A DNA stretch of 64,000 bases from Canis aureus (GCF_053574225.1 NC_135632.1:33050001-33114000); one strand, 5' to 3'; counted from the stretch's first letter, positions 22,851 to 37,681 are shown. Program-made: numbers and translations. The notes: generated by a model from the sequence alone, not told the origin.

Positions 22851-24134
22851 AGGGTGCATTCAAAATTAATTTCCACCCAGTCCAGAATAACACTGAGCTT
22901 TTTTAACCTTATAAACATTCCTATTTTTAACTTCTCAATCCAACAATAAAATGGATACTCAATAGTAACAGTCCCCTACAGTGACACATCTAAATATTCG
23001 GTTCCAGGTCAATCATTTTCACATATCCTTATCAGGCATATTGTTAGCAATGGCTAAAAGTCTTTAAAAGATGAAGACAACACACTCAGCCAGAGGTGGG
23101 GATTAACCCAGGATTTCCTGCTTAAAGCCCTCACGCAACCTTCTTTTTTTTTTAAAGATTCTGTATTCTGTCTTCTTTAATGGGCAAAGTAGGATATTTC
23201 ACAGAGTTTTTTTGTTCTACTTGAGAGAACCCTGTTTATTGCATAAATGGGAGCCGTGATTATTTCCTCTCTCTTGAGGAAAATCCTCATTGCTCTTTTC
23301 TTTCTCTCCTTTTTTTTTCCCCTTCTTTTTCTCCTTCTTTTTTAAACTAAAAGCTGGAAACTTCCACTGAGGGGCAAAAAGCTTATGGCACTAGAAATCA
23401 TTAAGCCTGATGCCTGGCAAAATGGAGGCCACACATTGTGAATGACACAATTCTTATTTTATTATTAATTAAAATGATTGGTGTAAATCCCTTGCACAGT
23501 GAGGGAAGAAGAGACCTACTCCAGTGGCTAATCTCACCACCATATGCTGTGGCACTTTGAAAACTGGGTAGGAGGACTGGAGCTTAGAATGTTTTTATGG
23601 GCTAAAAATATAACAAACAACCAACTGCAGGATGACTCATGTGATAGCACTCGACTTCACATTCTTTAAAAATTACTGAACACGATGTTTTCTGCCAGTG
23701 CCCCATCTCCAAAAATGTCCACAAAATAAATTCCTGTCTCCGCTTTTGAAAAATATTAGGAATAGTCTGTGAGGTGCTCACCACATGAATGTTGTATGTA
23801 AACTACACCTCATCAAGGTGAATGAACAAGATTGCTCATTTGTCATCTATTGCAAACAGAGTACTGCTAACAGTCTTACAGACAGGATAGGGATAATTTA
23901 ATCACTTCCCCTCATGTGTTGTCTAGATACTTTGAGAGTTAGGAGTTGATAGGGAAGGGGTAGGATGGAAACCACCTAGCAATGGCTGGGAGTAAGGGGT
24001 CTGTGGGAGTGAATGCTAGGTGTCTTCTCTCTGTCCTCATGGGTTCCTGCTTTCTTTTCTGCCTGGTTGATCTCCTTGAACCAAACCTTTCCCCAATCAA
24101 CACTCCTTGAATATGAAACAAAGGAAGAAGATTA

Positions 24135-24287
<153 letters not shown>

Positions 24288-25109
24288 CTACATGAGAGAG
24301 AAAGACCCAAGACAACATTTTCATATTTTCTAGAAACAAACGAGTCCAGAATTTTGTGTCCTTATAATGGTGATGGGTTGTTTCGGATCTTACCTGTGTA
24401 TGGGCCGGCAGCTCTTACCTATTTACACATAGGACAATTAGCCCAAACCAAATCTAAAGAACTCTAAATCTGAGCTGAAGGAAATGTCTAGGACTACAGA
24501 GTCGGTATCTTTGTGGCATCTAGTTAGGAAAAGAGGTTAGTGGGAAAATCTAGTGTTCATTTTTATTTTTTCTAAAAAAATTAGTTACATTATTTCATTT
24601 CATAGAGTGCCAGAACTGCGTTGTTAAATGAAACTGTGAAGAACCTTGCTATACTTTGTCTCGGAGAATAAAGGAGCAGGAAATTTGTGATACTCTCTTA
24701 ATTAGTTAATCATTTAATTGTTTAGTAATTAAATGGATGCATTAAATGGTCTTTAGAGACTGAGTTTAATTCTTGTTTTTGACTCTTGAAATGTCCATGA
24801 CCAACTCAGATAACCCTTGAAACAACAGTATTTGGGGAGTAGAAAATACCAGACTCACCACCCAATTTTTCTCAGTGCTCACTGCATTGGGGTTTTTCCT
24901 TTCATAGTACTCTTTCCATCTGGTGTTGGTAGACATATATCCTAAAGTTACAAAGGTGTCTTCCTCTCTGAAGGCACAGGAGGGGGCTACCATAAAGGGT
25001 GCTGAGGATGCCATTTAGTCCAGGTTTAGATGACATAAACCTTTATAGCAGAACCTTCCTGGACATGATACTCCAGTCTTGGCTATGGTGCTTCTGTATT
25101 GTGGGCACT

Positions 25110-25330
25110 AGTGATGACAGAGAGTGTGCACTTATTGTAAGGGGCACAATGCAAAGTGCTGTAGATGCCTTCCATATCTTTCTGTCCCTTCTACAACCTC
25201 ATGAAGCAGGTACTCTTAATATCTCCATGGTAGGGATTAAAAAACAGCCTCAGACAGGTTAAATAACTTGCCCCAAATTGTGTGGTGAGTATATTGTGGA
25301 ACTCAGCCTAGATCTCAGTAAGATTCCAAG
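25110..25330 (-). repeat. MIR element
   Basis: CCTCATGAAGCAGGTACTCT, AGACAGGTTAAATAACTTGC and GGAACTCAGCCTAGATCTCA in reverse MIR order. Confidence 0.65.
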
Positions 25331-28194
25331 TCTTATTTACTTAACTGCTTATAAGATATGAACTGAATCCAATTTTACTGTATTATTTAAATGTTTGAGA
25401 TGAGCAGATTATAAATAGTGCCCTCTGCCTTTGTTTTATCTGTTTTAGTAGACTAGCAAGGCAAAAAACAATTTTGAAGGATACTGTCTACTAAAGCTTA
25501 AAGAGGCCTCTAACTTTGTTACGTAAATAGGGACTGACACACAAGCTGGCCTAGATTAGGCCCAAATTTGAACGATCCTGCTGAACTTTCCTTGGTTTTG
25601 ATTATGTACATACACCACTTGCATATTAAACACTCAGACATAGGAGCTTCCTTATAATGAGAAGGTCAAAGGTATGATTTTATATGGTGCAAAGCAGAAT
25701 AAAATGGAAAACTGACATCCATGATGGAAACTGATGGACCTGATTTGGGGGCATGGGTGCAAATCCCTTATCATTTCTATTGTTCAAGTTCTAACAGGAA
25801 AACTGCCCCATTATATTTGGGTTTTCCTTAAACACTTAAGTCCATCAGTTTGAATGATATTGACAAAGTGTTGTAAGATTCACTCAATCACACACGGGCA
25901 GCTTTTTGAACATGCTGGCAGTGTTTCCCTGAGTATTCAAGGTGGGCAAAATCTGCCAGAGCATGAATGTCAGGGCATGCCGTAGTACTGAAAAGCAAGC
26001 TGCCCTGTGAACCTCTCTATTTCTACTGCCCTCTTCCCAATTCACCCTTCATGGGTCACCCCTGCCTGGAGAGCAAAAGAGACCTGGAGATTCCTGGCAA
26101 GAAGATATGTGTCACAGAAAGGGAAGAGAGAGGCTGTGTAGCATACCTCCTTCTGGAGGCACCCAGAGATGGCAGCACCAAAGTCCAGGGCTCAGGGAGA
26201 ATGTGCGTTGCTATGAGGATAGGAAAATTGTTGGGGACATCCTTTTCTCACACATACTCTGATGTCGACGTATGTTCTAGAAGGGGGGTGGAGCATACTG
26301 AAGAGTCAGACGATGCTAAGGAGAGAATGAGCTGTGACATACCAGATACTGGTATGTATTTTAAATTTTTTTTTCAAAAGGCTACCCTGTGAACTTTTAA
26401 ATGGAATGCATGAAATAATTTATACTTTGCTTCTGTCGAGAAAGGTGTTGAGGTAGCAGGCCCTACTATTCATAGCATCATCTTTTCTGTGACTTATCTT
26501 TGATGACTTTTCTCAGGCACTTCATGGACCAAATCCCTTTTAAAATGTTGGCTTCCCCCCTGAGTTATAATAAAAGCATATTTGACACATGATGAGGGAT
26601 CACTTTGTTTAAGTAAATGTAAAGATACTAGATCCCTTAATTTTAAAAAAGCAACAAAAATTAACTTCTGGAATTGAACTGAATAGAAAATGCATAATAT
26701 AGTCTACCTACAAAAATCTTGTTAGAGGAGAGCTAATAGAAGACATGTCTCAGGAACTAAATGAGGCCAATATTTCATTGGTGATTTGTTGGTGAGGAGA
26801 GGTTTTGCTTTTATGAATCAACATCTGACAGGTTTCCCTGCATTTTGAGAAGAACTGGATCCACTCTTTGTGGTCCAAGATGATGCACTGATTGGTGTGG
26901 TAAGGAGCTAAGTGACACTGGGCTGGTTCAATATTTGGGCAACTATTGAAAGCTATGGCTCTTCCTTAAAAATAACAGTTTGTTGTGGGGAAGTATCAAC
27001 ATTATTTCTATAAAAGATGCATAAAAACTGGTTCATCAAAACAGAGAAAACAGCTCCAAAAGATTTTTGCTGTCTTCAGGGCAGCACCCCAGGTATGGGG
27101 TAGAAATATTTTTAATATGCAAGTCTGAATAAACAGTATGAGAAACATAACATTTTTCATCTTTGGCCACTCTTAAAAACTGTGTTTCCTTTGAAGAACT
27201 CTGTTGTCTTTTTCCAAGATACTCTGTCTTTATATTAAATGCATGTTCTGCATAATTACCCTGGGAAAACTGCTTTCTAATTTTATGATGGAGGCAATCC
27301 TAGAAAACAGGATTTGATCTGAGATAAAGGCATAGGGGCTGAAAAATCTAGCTTTTTGCAACACGATTTCTTCTTTTAGGTAAACCTCAGTTGCATCAGG
27401 CTTCAAACATCCTGTGATCTTGGGAAAAGAGGCTAGTGGATTTCTTGATCATCATGAAGGCATACATGAAGCAGGGACACGGATTAATAGGCTTGGCTCT
27501 CCCTTTGTTTAAGTCAGTCACTAATAAGCATTAAGTTCTCTGTAAGGCACATTCGGTCTTTAGAGTCACTTTGGGAGTTGAGTATTAAATGGAATTTTCA
27601 TTAGAGTTTCTCCCAGAATTTAAAATTTGCCATTAGGAACTGATTTAAAAGAATCTCAATGCTGCATAATCAGGTAGGCAAAGCTTTCTGAATTGGGGCT
27701 AATTTGGAAAAAAGAAAGGCCTGTTTGAATTACTGAGCTTTCAGAATGAGAGAATATATCTAAAGTAATGCAGTGTTATTACTTTCAAATCAAGCCAATA
27801 AAACTATGCTTTTAAGAGACAGTCTGCAAGTCCCCCAATTAATAAATAGTCAAGATTTACTTGTATTCAGTTCCATTAAACTCTTTAAAACATTATTTTC
27901 ATGGATGTAATAGCCATCTTTAGCACGATCTTTGTTAAAAGGTACGAATTCCACATCAAAGGGGTCTGGATGAATGAGAGCACACACCATCACATTATGA
28001 AAGTCTTGCAGATATAGGGCCTTGGGAACTTGGAAACACCCCGATATGCCCTGATTGCAATGGATATATCATTTCAACACTTCCAGCAGGCGTCTGCTAA
28101 GTGTTTCTGAATTTCATGTACAAAATATAGGGATTTGCATGGAAGATCTTCCACTAGGGAAATGGAGCACCTTACCTTGAAACCAAGCTACGAT

Positions 28195-28445
28195 GCTGAT
28201 TTTGGGGGTCTAGGGTCAAAGGTTAGGAGGAAAGGAAGGTAGTTGGAGGAGGGGAAGAAAGAGGAGGAGCTGAGGTAGGTGATAGAGAGGGGGGAAGACT
28301 GAATTGTTTTACACAATTTAATACAGTCTTTGCTTTAGGGTTTACATCTTGTGATCATTTAGTTTTAAATATAAAAAGTAATAAACATTTACCAAGTAAA
28401 CATTTAAGAAGTCTTTCTCTGACTTAATATACTTCCTCATTTATA
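28195..28445. repeat. Local duplicated segment, copy 1
   Basis: Includes GATCATTTAGTTTTAAATAT and CAATTTAATACAGTCTTTGC. It resembles 29390-29600, on the other side of the zinc-finger 1 exon, in the same orientation, with many substitutions. Confidence 0.65.
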
Positions 28446-29168
28446 AAACATTAGCTGAATGCTGGATCTAGCACTGGGTTAAGCTTTATCTATTTCTGTA
28501 GTAGACTGTTTTCTAGGCTAAGTTGTTGGACCAAAAGATATTTGCCAGAAAACTTATCTTAATTCTGATGATGAAGAGTCTAAGTAGGCAAATTTAGTCT
28601 GACTTTTGGGAAGTGAACTGTTGATCACTAATGTATCCTTGTCAAGTATCTCCTGAAGATGGGTCTGTAGAGCATAAAATTAGCTGATGGATGCCCAGAA
28701 TTTACTTACTGGCTGAAGGCTGTGCGGAAAGCCAATTTGGACAATTTCAGAACATAATTAAGTCTAAGTAGCCTCAAAGATATTCCCTAATGGAACCCTT
28801 AAAAGTGAACATATTAAAAATATAAAAGTGAGCATATTTACTCAGATTAATAGCATGTGGTAGAATGAATTTCGTCTCCTCAACCACTGGAGATAAAGGA
28901 GGAGGAGAAATGGTTATTTCTTGGGATAATATAAAATATCTATGCATTTTTAAACTCATGGTGAGAATATTAATTTCTTTTCATCTTATTAGTTTTCTCC
29001 CTGTCTTAAAAGCCAGACATTATACTCTTGCAAATTCATGTAGTTATTTTTGATTTGGAAAAAGTCAATAAATTCAGTTCTTGACCATGCCAAAAAATGA
29101 CGAGGACAGCCAGACACCTGGATGATCACAGGCCGTGAATGTTGGAATTTGGTTCTAATTTGAACTTA

Positions 29169-29600
<432 letters not shown>

Positions 29601-30261
29601 ATATTTATCCACTAACTTCTCTCACGTGTACAGAGTTGATACTATGCCCAGGATTTCAGAATGCCTTAGAAATAGGTGTGATCACTCTTGCTGTGCAGGT
29701 GGGAATACTCATGAAAACTGCTGGAGCCAATGAATCATGCAGAGAGGCCAAGATCTGAGACATCTGGAGTGCTCTGGGTTCTGAAGAACACAATCTCTCT
29801 TCCAAGGCTTATTTTGGAATTTCCTCTTAGAAGACTGGATCTGCTTTAGAATCAAGGCACCATGCAATAAATTCAGGAAACATTATGGTTCAGAGATCAT
29901 CAAGTATTTGAGGTGAATAGGCTTTCAGAGGTTTGCTTGGCCTACCTCAGGGTCATACTACAAATTAAGGCAGAGGTCTTCTAACCAGATCTTCTAACTT
30001 CCAGTATAAGTAACGCTGGTCTTTTTCTTAAAATAGGCAGTTAACTTTAAGTAGAATGAACAAAGCCATCTAAAAATTTTTTTTGAGTAAACTTGTGCCA
30101 TTATGACACAAAACCTGAGAATGCTGCGTGGTATGAAATAATGGAGGCTATTTATTAAGAAAAAAAGAAAGTCCAACCACGATAACTCTCTGTGTTAGTG
30201 TACTATTGTTTATTACTTTAAATTCCGTGGCCCAGGAAACTAAAGTTTAAACACAAAAACA

Positions 30262-30443
30262 GGGATGCCTGGGTGGCTCATACTTGAACGCCTCCCTTTG
30301 GCCCAGGGCGTGATCCTGGAATCCCAGGATTGAGTCCCACATTGGGCTCCTGCATGGAGCCTGCTTCTCCCTCTGCCTGTGTCTCTGCTTCTCTCTGTGT
30401 CTCTCTTGAATAAATAAATAAAATCTTAAAAAAAAAAAAAAAA
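30262..30443 (+). mobile_element. Canine tRNA-derived SINE
   Basis: GGGATGCCTGGGTGGCTCAT head, GGAGCCTGCTTCTCCCTCTG, CTTGAATAAATAAATAAAAT and a poly(A) tail. Antisense to THRB. Confidence 0.93.
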
Positions 30444-31394
30444 CCAAAGCAGAAGCAGCCTACTTCCCACTAGTCTTTGCCTCTTTCCCTTCATTTGTAG
30501 ACAATGTCCAAATATAAGAAATTGATTCTAAAGGGCAAATTCAGTTTCATATGGTATCAGTGGTTTACCACTGAAGCACATATCTTTAGGTGAGTGCAGA
30601 AATCAAAACAAAATTTGCTCTGTTGGGATGTGGATAAGGGAAAGGCTGAGAAAATAAAATCATTCCTTTTCCTGATCATAGCCCCTTATGAAGTTCCTTG
30701 ACTTGATAAACTCTTACTGGTTTCAATAAAGATTAGCCAGGTTGAAATGACAGATGACTTGCTGTATGTTTTACCATGACATTTTCATAGGCCTTTTATT
30801 AAACTAGGTCACAGAGGGCTTACATCCCACAAAAAAAACCACAAAGGAGATAGAAGAAAATGAGTCCTTTTCACAATTTCTTAGAAATTACTTTGCTCAG
30901 ACTTTATTTTAGAAAAATGGCCCCTTTTGGGAGGGAGACAAGTGACTTCAGAGTGAGATCTGGTAATGTACAGGATTATCTTCTTAAATATCACAGCTTT
31001 TCTTAGTTTACTTTTGCATCATGCAAACCATGAGTCATCTGTTGAATTTGTTTCAAGAGTTTCAAAACTTTCATCAGACATTTTTAAAAAGAGAATTCTG
31101 GGAGGGATGTGGACAGAAAAATAGGGGACTGGAATGATTTGTGTGTTTATTTAATCATTCATCTATTCATAGGTTCAGAAAACATTTATTTAGCATGTAC
31201 TATGTGCTTAGCACTGTGCTTGGTACTGAGAATATAAAAACAAATAAGGCATGGTTTCTCCCCCTGGTAAGCGTACGTGTAAGAAGCTGAGTTCTATACT
31301 TCCAGTCCGGGTCATTCCTTAATGTGAGAAAAGGTGAATGAAGGAAAGAACATGAAAGGTGCTGAACTCCACTGCAAGGAAATGGAAAGTCCAA

Positions 31395-32145
31395 ATCACA
31401 AGGGGACACCACTCAACTTAGGGTGGTTATAATAAAAATGACTGACGATAACAAATGTTGGTGAGGATATGGAAAAATCTGAAACCTTACATATTGCTGG
31501 TAGGAATATAAAATGTGCTTTAGAAAATAAAGCACATTTTGGCAGTTCCTCAAAAGGTTAAACATAAAGTGACATATGACCCAGCAGTTCCACACCTAAG
31601 TGTATAACCAGGAGAACTGAAAATACATGTCCACACACAAATCTGTACATGAATATTCAAAGAAGCCTTATTTAGAATATCCAAAGGATGGACACAACCC
31701 AAATATCCATCAAGTGATGAATGGATAAACAAAAGGTAGTATACTCATACAATGTAATATCATTCAGCTGTGAGAAGGAATGCTACAATATGGATGAACC
31801 TTTATAAAATGAAAACATTATGTTAAAAGAAAGCAGCCAGACATGAAAGGCCACATATTGTATGATTTCATTTCTATGAAACGTCTAGAATAGGCAAATT
31901 CATAGAGACAGAAATTAGATTAGTGGATGACAAGGCCTGGAGGGTGGGGAGAGTCAGGAGTAATTGCTAATGGGTACAGAGTCTCTTTTCATGGTGATGA
32001 AAATGTCCTGGAAAGAAACAGTACTGATGGTTGCACAACTCTGAATATACTAAAAACCACTGTTTTTCATGGATAGGTTTACACTTCAATGTGTGAATTT
32101 TATGGTATGTGGAATAGGTTTCAATAAAGCTGTTACTGCAAAAAC
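31395..32145 (+). mobile_element. LINE-1 3' end, old
   Basis: ORF2 terminal and 3' UTR motifs in order: GATGGACACAACCCAAATAT, AATGGATAAACAAAAGGTAG, ATGGATGAACCTTTATAAAA, GTGGATGACAAGGCCTGGAG and an A-rich end. An old L1M-type fragment, antisense to THRB. Confidence 0.8.
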
Positions 32146-33050
32146 AAAGAAATGAAGGAAATAAAAGAGAACATTTCCATTTGACAAACATTTATATGAG
32201 TATACTATGTGCCAGGCAATATGCTAATGATCTAAAGATGGCTAAGTTTTCATTATTGGGCTTGAAGTCTGAAGGTGTACCTGAGAAGGCTAAAGATCTC
32301 AGAAAAGATTTCTGAAAGAGGTCATAATGCAGATGCAGGAGTCCAAACTTCAGGCCTAATGAAAACTGCATTAGAAAGTTTGATTTTTGGTAAAGAAACT
32401 AAGATTCCAGTCAGATTAAAACGAAGACATCCAGATTGAAGCTCATCCAAGACCTAATGATCTGGGGACATGCAGGCTCACTAATCAACTAGATTTGGTC
32501 TTTCTTTGCTCTGATCACTAGGTTCAATACAGTGAGACAGGACTAAAGAGAGCTTAAGGGCAATACCATTTTCCCCACAATATAGACATGAAAATCACTA
32601 TGACCAGGCCAGTGTGATTCAGATACCATCACCAAAAGTGGAGATTTGCAATCTGAATTTTATACATTGTGCTCTGCTTTCTACTTTGGGCTATATAATC
32701 CATTACACTCAAAAGAGTGTTTGCTTCCTGGCTAGGTTTCTCATTAACCCCAAGTCCCAAAGTTGTATACCACTGTCTGGTAGGTAACTGATGGTGCTGT
32801 GGTTCAAATTTAATAGGTAATCTGTCAACATCTACAGGAAAACTCACTGGGGATTGCTTTATTACAAAGAAGAAGTCCATCCATAGGAAGAAATAACACA
32901 AAATATTCTGACAGGGATCTGTGCCCAGAGAAATAACTAGTTACCAAATGTGGGGGGAGGGTCATAGGGGAAATGATCAAAGATACTCTGAACTTAACAC
33001 CAATGGAATTCAGTGGTCCCTCTTTAGGAATCAAAAGCAATATGGTGGAA

Positions 33051-33052
<2 letters not shown>

Positions 33053-33081
<29 letters not shown>
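33053..33081. repeat. (TA)n repeat
   Basis: Pure AT dinucleotide run, with a second shorter one at 33121-33133. Confidence 0.9.
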
Positions 33082-33085
<4 letters not shown>

Positions 33086-33135
33086 AAAATATACATATAT
33101 ATCAAACTTCAGTAAAAAAGAATATATATATATTT

Positions 33136-33397
33136 GATTTGCCAACATAGAACACTGAGTGCTCATCCCGTCAAGTGCCCTCCTCAGTGCCCATCACCCA
33201 GTCACTCCATCCAAAGATACAGATCCAGTGAAATGCTGGGGCACCTGCACCCCACTGTTTATAGCAGCAATGTCCACAATAGCCAAACTGTGGAAGGAGC
33301 CTCGATGTCCATCGAAAGATGAGTGGATAAAGAAGCTGTGGTCTATGTATACAATGGAATATTACTCAGCCATTAGAAAGGATGAATACCCTCCATT
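33136..33397 (+). mobile_element. Canid-type LINE-1 internal fragment
   Basis: CACCCCACTGTTTATAGCAG, GATGTCCATCGAAAGATGAG and ATGGAATATTACTCAGCCAT are the conserved ORF2 C-terminal coding stretch. The preceding part (GTGCTCATCCCGTCAAGTGC) is a sequence often joined to dog L1. Truncated at both ends. Confidence 0.7.
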
Positions 33398-35129
33398 TGT
33401 GTATTAGTTTCTTACAAATTTTATTTTTAAATAAAACATTTACAAGTAATACAGTTCATTATAGAAAAAATAAAATACATAAATGAGCAAAACCCAAATT
33501 TGCCTTTCAACTCCCCACCACAGAGATAACCACTCTAGCATTTTGAGGTTTCTTCATCTTGGATTAGCATGTGTGACTGTGTGTACCTGTTTGTGGGTGT
33601 ATTGAAACATAGACTTATAAAACACATAGTAACTTTTAAGCAACAAAGTAACCCAATTATTAAAACCCACACTTTTCTGGTAAAGGCAGATGGAATGCAT
33701 CTCTCCCCATCAGGAAAGTTATCTCTTGATCTCTTATCTGTTGAGGTTATGTAATAGTTGTTCAAAGTGAAGACTCTTCAGTTCTGGGTATCAGGTGCAC
33801 ATGGCAGGGATAAGGCAGAAAGAGGTACAGCCCACTTCCTTCTCATATTCAGGGACCAATTGTTATATAGTTGGATACTGTATTGCTTATGGGACATGCC
33901 TTGGAAGGGTCAGAGAATATTAAACAGAGTTTGTTTAATTAATTTTAATTTAATATAAAGAGAGTTTGCATCTCTTTAAACAGAGATGCAGGTCCCTCAC
34001 CATTTCTCACTGTACTTCATGACTTGCCTGCTCTGTCTTGTGGTGTTGGTAGTAAGATACTGAAAATTTCCTTCTGCCTGTAGTTCAATAATTTATGTAG
34101 GTTGTTGAACAGTTTGACCTTTAAGTTCTTGTGAATCCTGGAATCTACTGATAATTCTGTGTGTGGAATGGGCTCCTTCCATTTTCTGACTGCTAGTCTG
34201 ATGGGCGGTTTGATTTGTTCTCTTATTTCTCCTAGATTATCTTCTTGGTGGGTAGATGAATAGGAGATTACTTATGTCTTTAGTTAAATCATCACGACTT
34301 TTACAGAAACATCTACTTAAGTTGGTTGCAGTTGCTTACATGGTCATCCTAGTGTATTCCACCCATCTCTTTCTTTTCTCTAAAATATTAACTCAGAACC
34401 ATCTTGTTTACCTAAAACAGGCACCACAGAAAATGACACATCAATTATCATGCCTAAGTCCGTTATTCATCATTAAATGTCATCCATCAGGGAGTAACAT
34501 CCCACACATAATTAATAGGTAGGTGAAGATTCTCTTAAGATTACTGAATATATTTGACAACATCACATGCTAACTAGTTCTCCCAGAGAACTTAACCATT
34601 TCCTGCTCTCCTAATTTCTGTGTTTCTATCTTTTTCTTTTTTCATGCTTACCAAATAAGCCACATGCTGGCCAAAGATGCACTGCTAAGGATAATGCACA
34701 TGTAGTACAAGTTTTGTTACCAGGAATGAATGCTAAATTGATGTCAGTATTTGGTTCTGTCTAGAAGAAAACATGAGAAACACAACCCTGGTAGCCACAA
34801 CTGCTCCTCTGTGAATTGCATCTGCAAATTATCACAAGTGACTGTTCACCCCAGAAAACAATTAAGACCCATGTTGATATGGTATAATTCAAGGGTGATA
34901 TGTTTTCCCTAGCTCTTACATGCTCAGATGTATTATTTTTTAGACTAATAAACTATGCTGCCACTTTATCAAGCATATTATTATGAAAGCAAACTCCATC
35001 TGTTTGTTCAACAAAGACTTGGAGTTTTTTTCAGTTGATGCTTGGCAATGTCTGCTTACTTGCCACGTATTATCTTGCATGTAAAATAGGTGGACATTGT
35101 CAAATATTACTAACATTTCTCAACCTTTT

Positions 35130-35490
35130 TTGTTAGCAGCTTCATTAAGATATAACACACATACCATGTGACTCAATGGCTTTTTCTATATTCATAGAGT
35201 TGTGAAATTACCACCACAATCAATTTTGGAATATTTTCATCATCCCCCAAAGAAACCCAGTACCTTTAGAGGACACTCCCATTCCTCCTATCCCTTTCAC
35301 CACGCCCCCCACCCGAGGCAACCACTAATCTATGTTTCGTTTCTTTTTTTTTTTTTTTTTTATGTTTCATTTATACAGATCTGTCTATTTTAGATATTTC
35401 ATACAAATGAAATGACACATTTTATGGTCTTTTGTGCCTGGCTTTTAAGTTAGCATAATGTTTTCAAGGTTTATCCATGTTGTAGCTTAA
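35130..35490 (-). mobile_element. Old LINE-1-derived fragment, antisense type
   Basis: CTTCATTAAGATATAACACA, ATAGAGTTGTGAAATTACCA, GGCAACCACTAATCTATG and GTTTTCAAGGTTTATCCATG recur in a known mammalian L1M 3' region. It is interrupted by a T tract between short repeats at 35331-35372. Confidence 0.55.
35331..35373. repeat. Tail-only insertion scar in an L1 fragment
   Basis: TATGTTTCGTTT at 35331-35342 and TATGTTTCATTT at 35361-35372 flank a run of T. One mismatch in 12. Confidence 0.5.
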
Positions 35491-36342
35491 CATTAATTTA
35501 AAAAATCTGATTCTCAGAGGGATTTGGTGCATGGAAGGGGAAAGTTGTGTATATTTACGCTAGAAATCATGCAACAGGCAGTAAGCTTGGTTTCCTGGTT
35601 TGCAATGGATTCAAGGCTTTCCTATATATGAGTAAAATCAGAAGGCTGTCTAGTTTAATTCTCTTGAATGGATTACAATATCATCTCAGATCCTAGGAGA
35701 AGAAACACTGGCACCTCTTATCACCTTGGCAAACACAATGCTTAGGGACTAGAACATAAGGCAGATTGATCTTGACGGTAGATGTAAAGTAGAAGGTGCT
35801 ACCTAGGAAGGCAGATCTTGTAGAAGGGTGAGGAGCTGAATTCAGAAACCATTTCCAATCTGGCCAATCTTACCTTTGGTATAGGATCTCTTACCAAGCA
35901 AAACTATCTAAAAGAACCAGTGGTTATTACTGGCGTTGGGAATACTTTGGTCAGTTCAGAGAGGTCCATGTTGCTGATTCATCTTGCAGAACTATCAACT
36001 TAGAGCCATCAAAGAATTTCGAATAGTTTGGGTTACGATATCAGATAAGACTACGTATTAGTACCCTTAAGGAAGCTAAATAATTACCATGTTTAGTCAT
36101 TCTTTCAATTTTATATTGAACTTTCTCAATTCATCCCACAGCTCAGACTCTTCTGGTTTAAGCTCCCCCTGCCCTCAGCACCTTCTTCCCTATGTCATTT
36201 TTTTATATATGTAAAAAGACTGGCTCATCTTTTAGTCTTTTCCTAAAATACTAATGCTGTTTCCTTTTACATTTAATTCTTAGTATTAGGTACCAAGTTT
36301 GGCATCATGTTAATTTCAACTCTCTGGAAAACACTATATTAA

Positions 36343-36370
36343 TCCATCCATCCATTCATCCAGCTAGCCA
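36343..36370. repeat. (ATCC)n-like short repeat
   Basis: ATCCATCCATCCATTCATCC, followed by an AGCTAGCCAGCT stretch. Confidence 0.7.
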
Positions 36371-37174
36371 GCTATTAATTTATTTAACAAACATACATAG
36401 CCCTAATGTGTAAGACACTGGGTACAAACCTGAAACTGTATTAACTTGAAAGATACTCTTTTATTGCTGTCTGCTAATTTCCAGCAGAGCTGCCCCAGAG
36501 GCTCCCGTTTCACCAAATTTTTCCTCAGAACAGCAATCATCTTTCCACATTCCTAGTACCCTCATGGAATCACTGAGCATCTTTGTTTTCCACCTTACCT
36601 CTGGCTGGCTAGGCTCTTGCTGCTGGGGGACAGAAGGCATGGAGTCCCAAGTCTTAGAACTCTAAAACACAGGAGGTAGTAGAGGACAAGGAAAGCAGAA
36701 GGAGGACTAGATCAGAGGTGTTAATTCAGAAAAGAGGAGAGGACATGATGACAAGGGACTCTGGATTTCCACCATCTGGAAGTCTTAGGGGCAGAAAAGG
36801 GGGCAAAGCAAGTTTCAGACTATTTCTTCTGACTGAAAAATTTCTGAAACTAAAATATATTCATTTTACGGTTAAGTTTGGGCATAAAACAGATTCATAC
36901 ACAAGTCACTAGCTAAACTTCCTCATCCCTGTCCCCGTAGACTCAGGTTTTTAGTAGCTGACACAACCTTTCAATCCAGAATTAGAACTAAACCACTTGA
37001 AGATGCAAATCACTAGGAAAGGGAATAGATTGGTATAATGAGTTTCAGTCAAAATTTTAATCAAGGGGCACACACAGTGGCAATCCACAGTGTTTGGATT
37101 GCAGAGTGTTTACAGATCTCAGCCAACTTTTAAAACCAGAACATTTGTGGTGATTTCCTGCTTCATGTGAAAAA

Positions 37175-37243
37175 TCAGAAGATCTTGCAGTACTGAGCTC
37201 AAATTCTCAGAAGATCTTGCAGTACTGAGCTCAAATTCTCAGA
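37175..37243. repeat. Perfect 32-bp tandem duplication
   Basis: The unit starting TCAGAAGATCTTGCAGTACT and ending CAAATTC occurs at 37175-37206 and 37207-37238, with TCAGA beginning a third copy. No mismatches between copies. Confidence 0.95.
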
Positions 37244-37681
37244 GGGTGACAAGTCTAACTGAACTGAGAAGGGCATCCCATCTTCTAAGAAAAAAAATAC
37301 ACTTTCTAGTTTGCTACAGTCTACACGACTCCCTATTGTACCTCAACTCTGCAGCTAAATGTCAGTTGTCATTTATGCTTATCCTTCGATTATGTTTTTA
37401 TAGGCAAAGAAATATTTCACAGGTTTTTAATTTTTGTCAAAAGTGGGAAGACAGAAGTAATTCAAAGAAAAGGAGAGAAAATATATTTCTTTATGAGAGA
37501 AAAATATTTTTATCATATAACATACACACAATATGTATGTTACTTGAAAAGTTTAAATTAAGCAGTCCTAATGAAACAGCTGTGTTTTTAATCCATATCA
37601 GCTCTCTGGCATGTGTAGGCTTTGGAGTTTTAGAACTCTGGTACTAATGAGGTCTTTTCCTGCTTTAAAAGAGGGAATGGG

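Noticed and set aside
33053..33133. Possible promoter TATA elements
   Set aside because: Simple (TA)n repeat without any associated gene.
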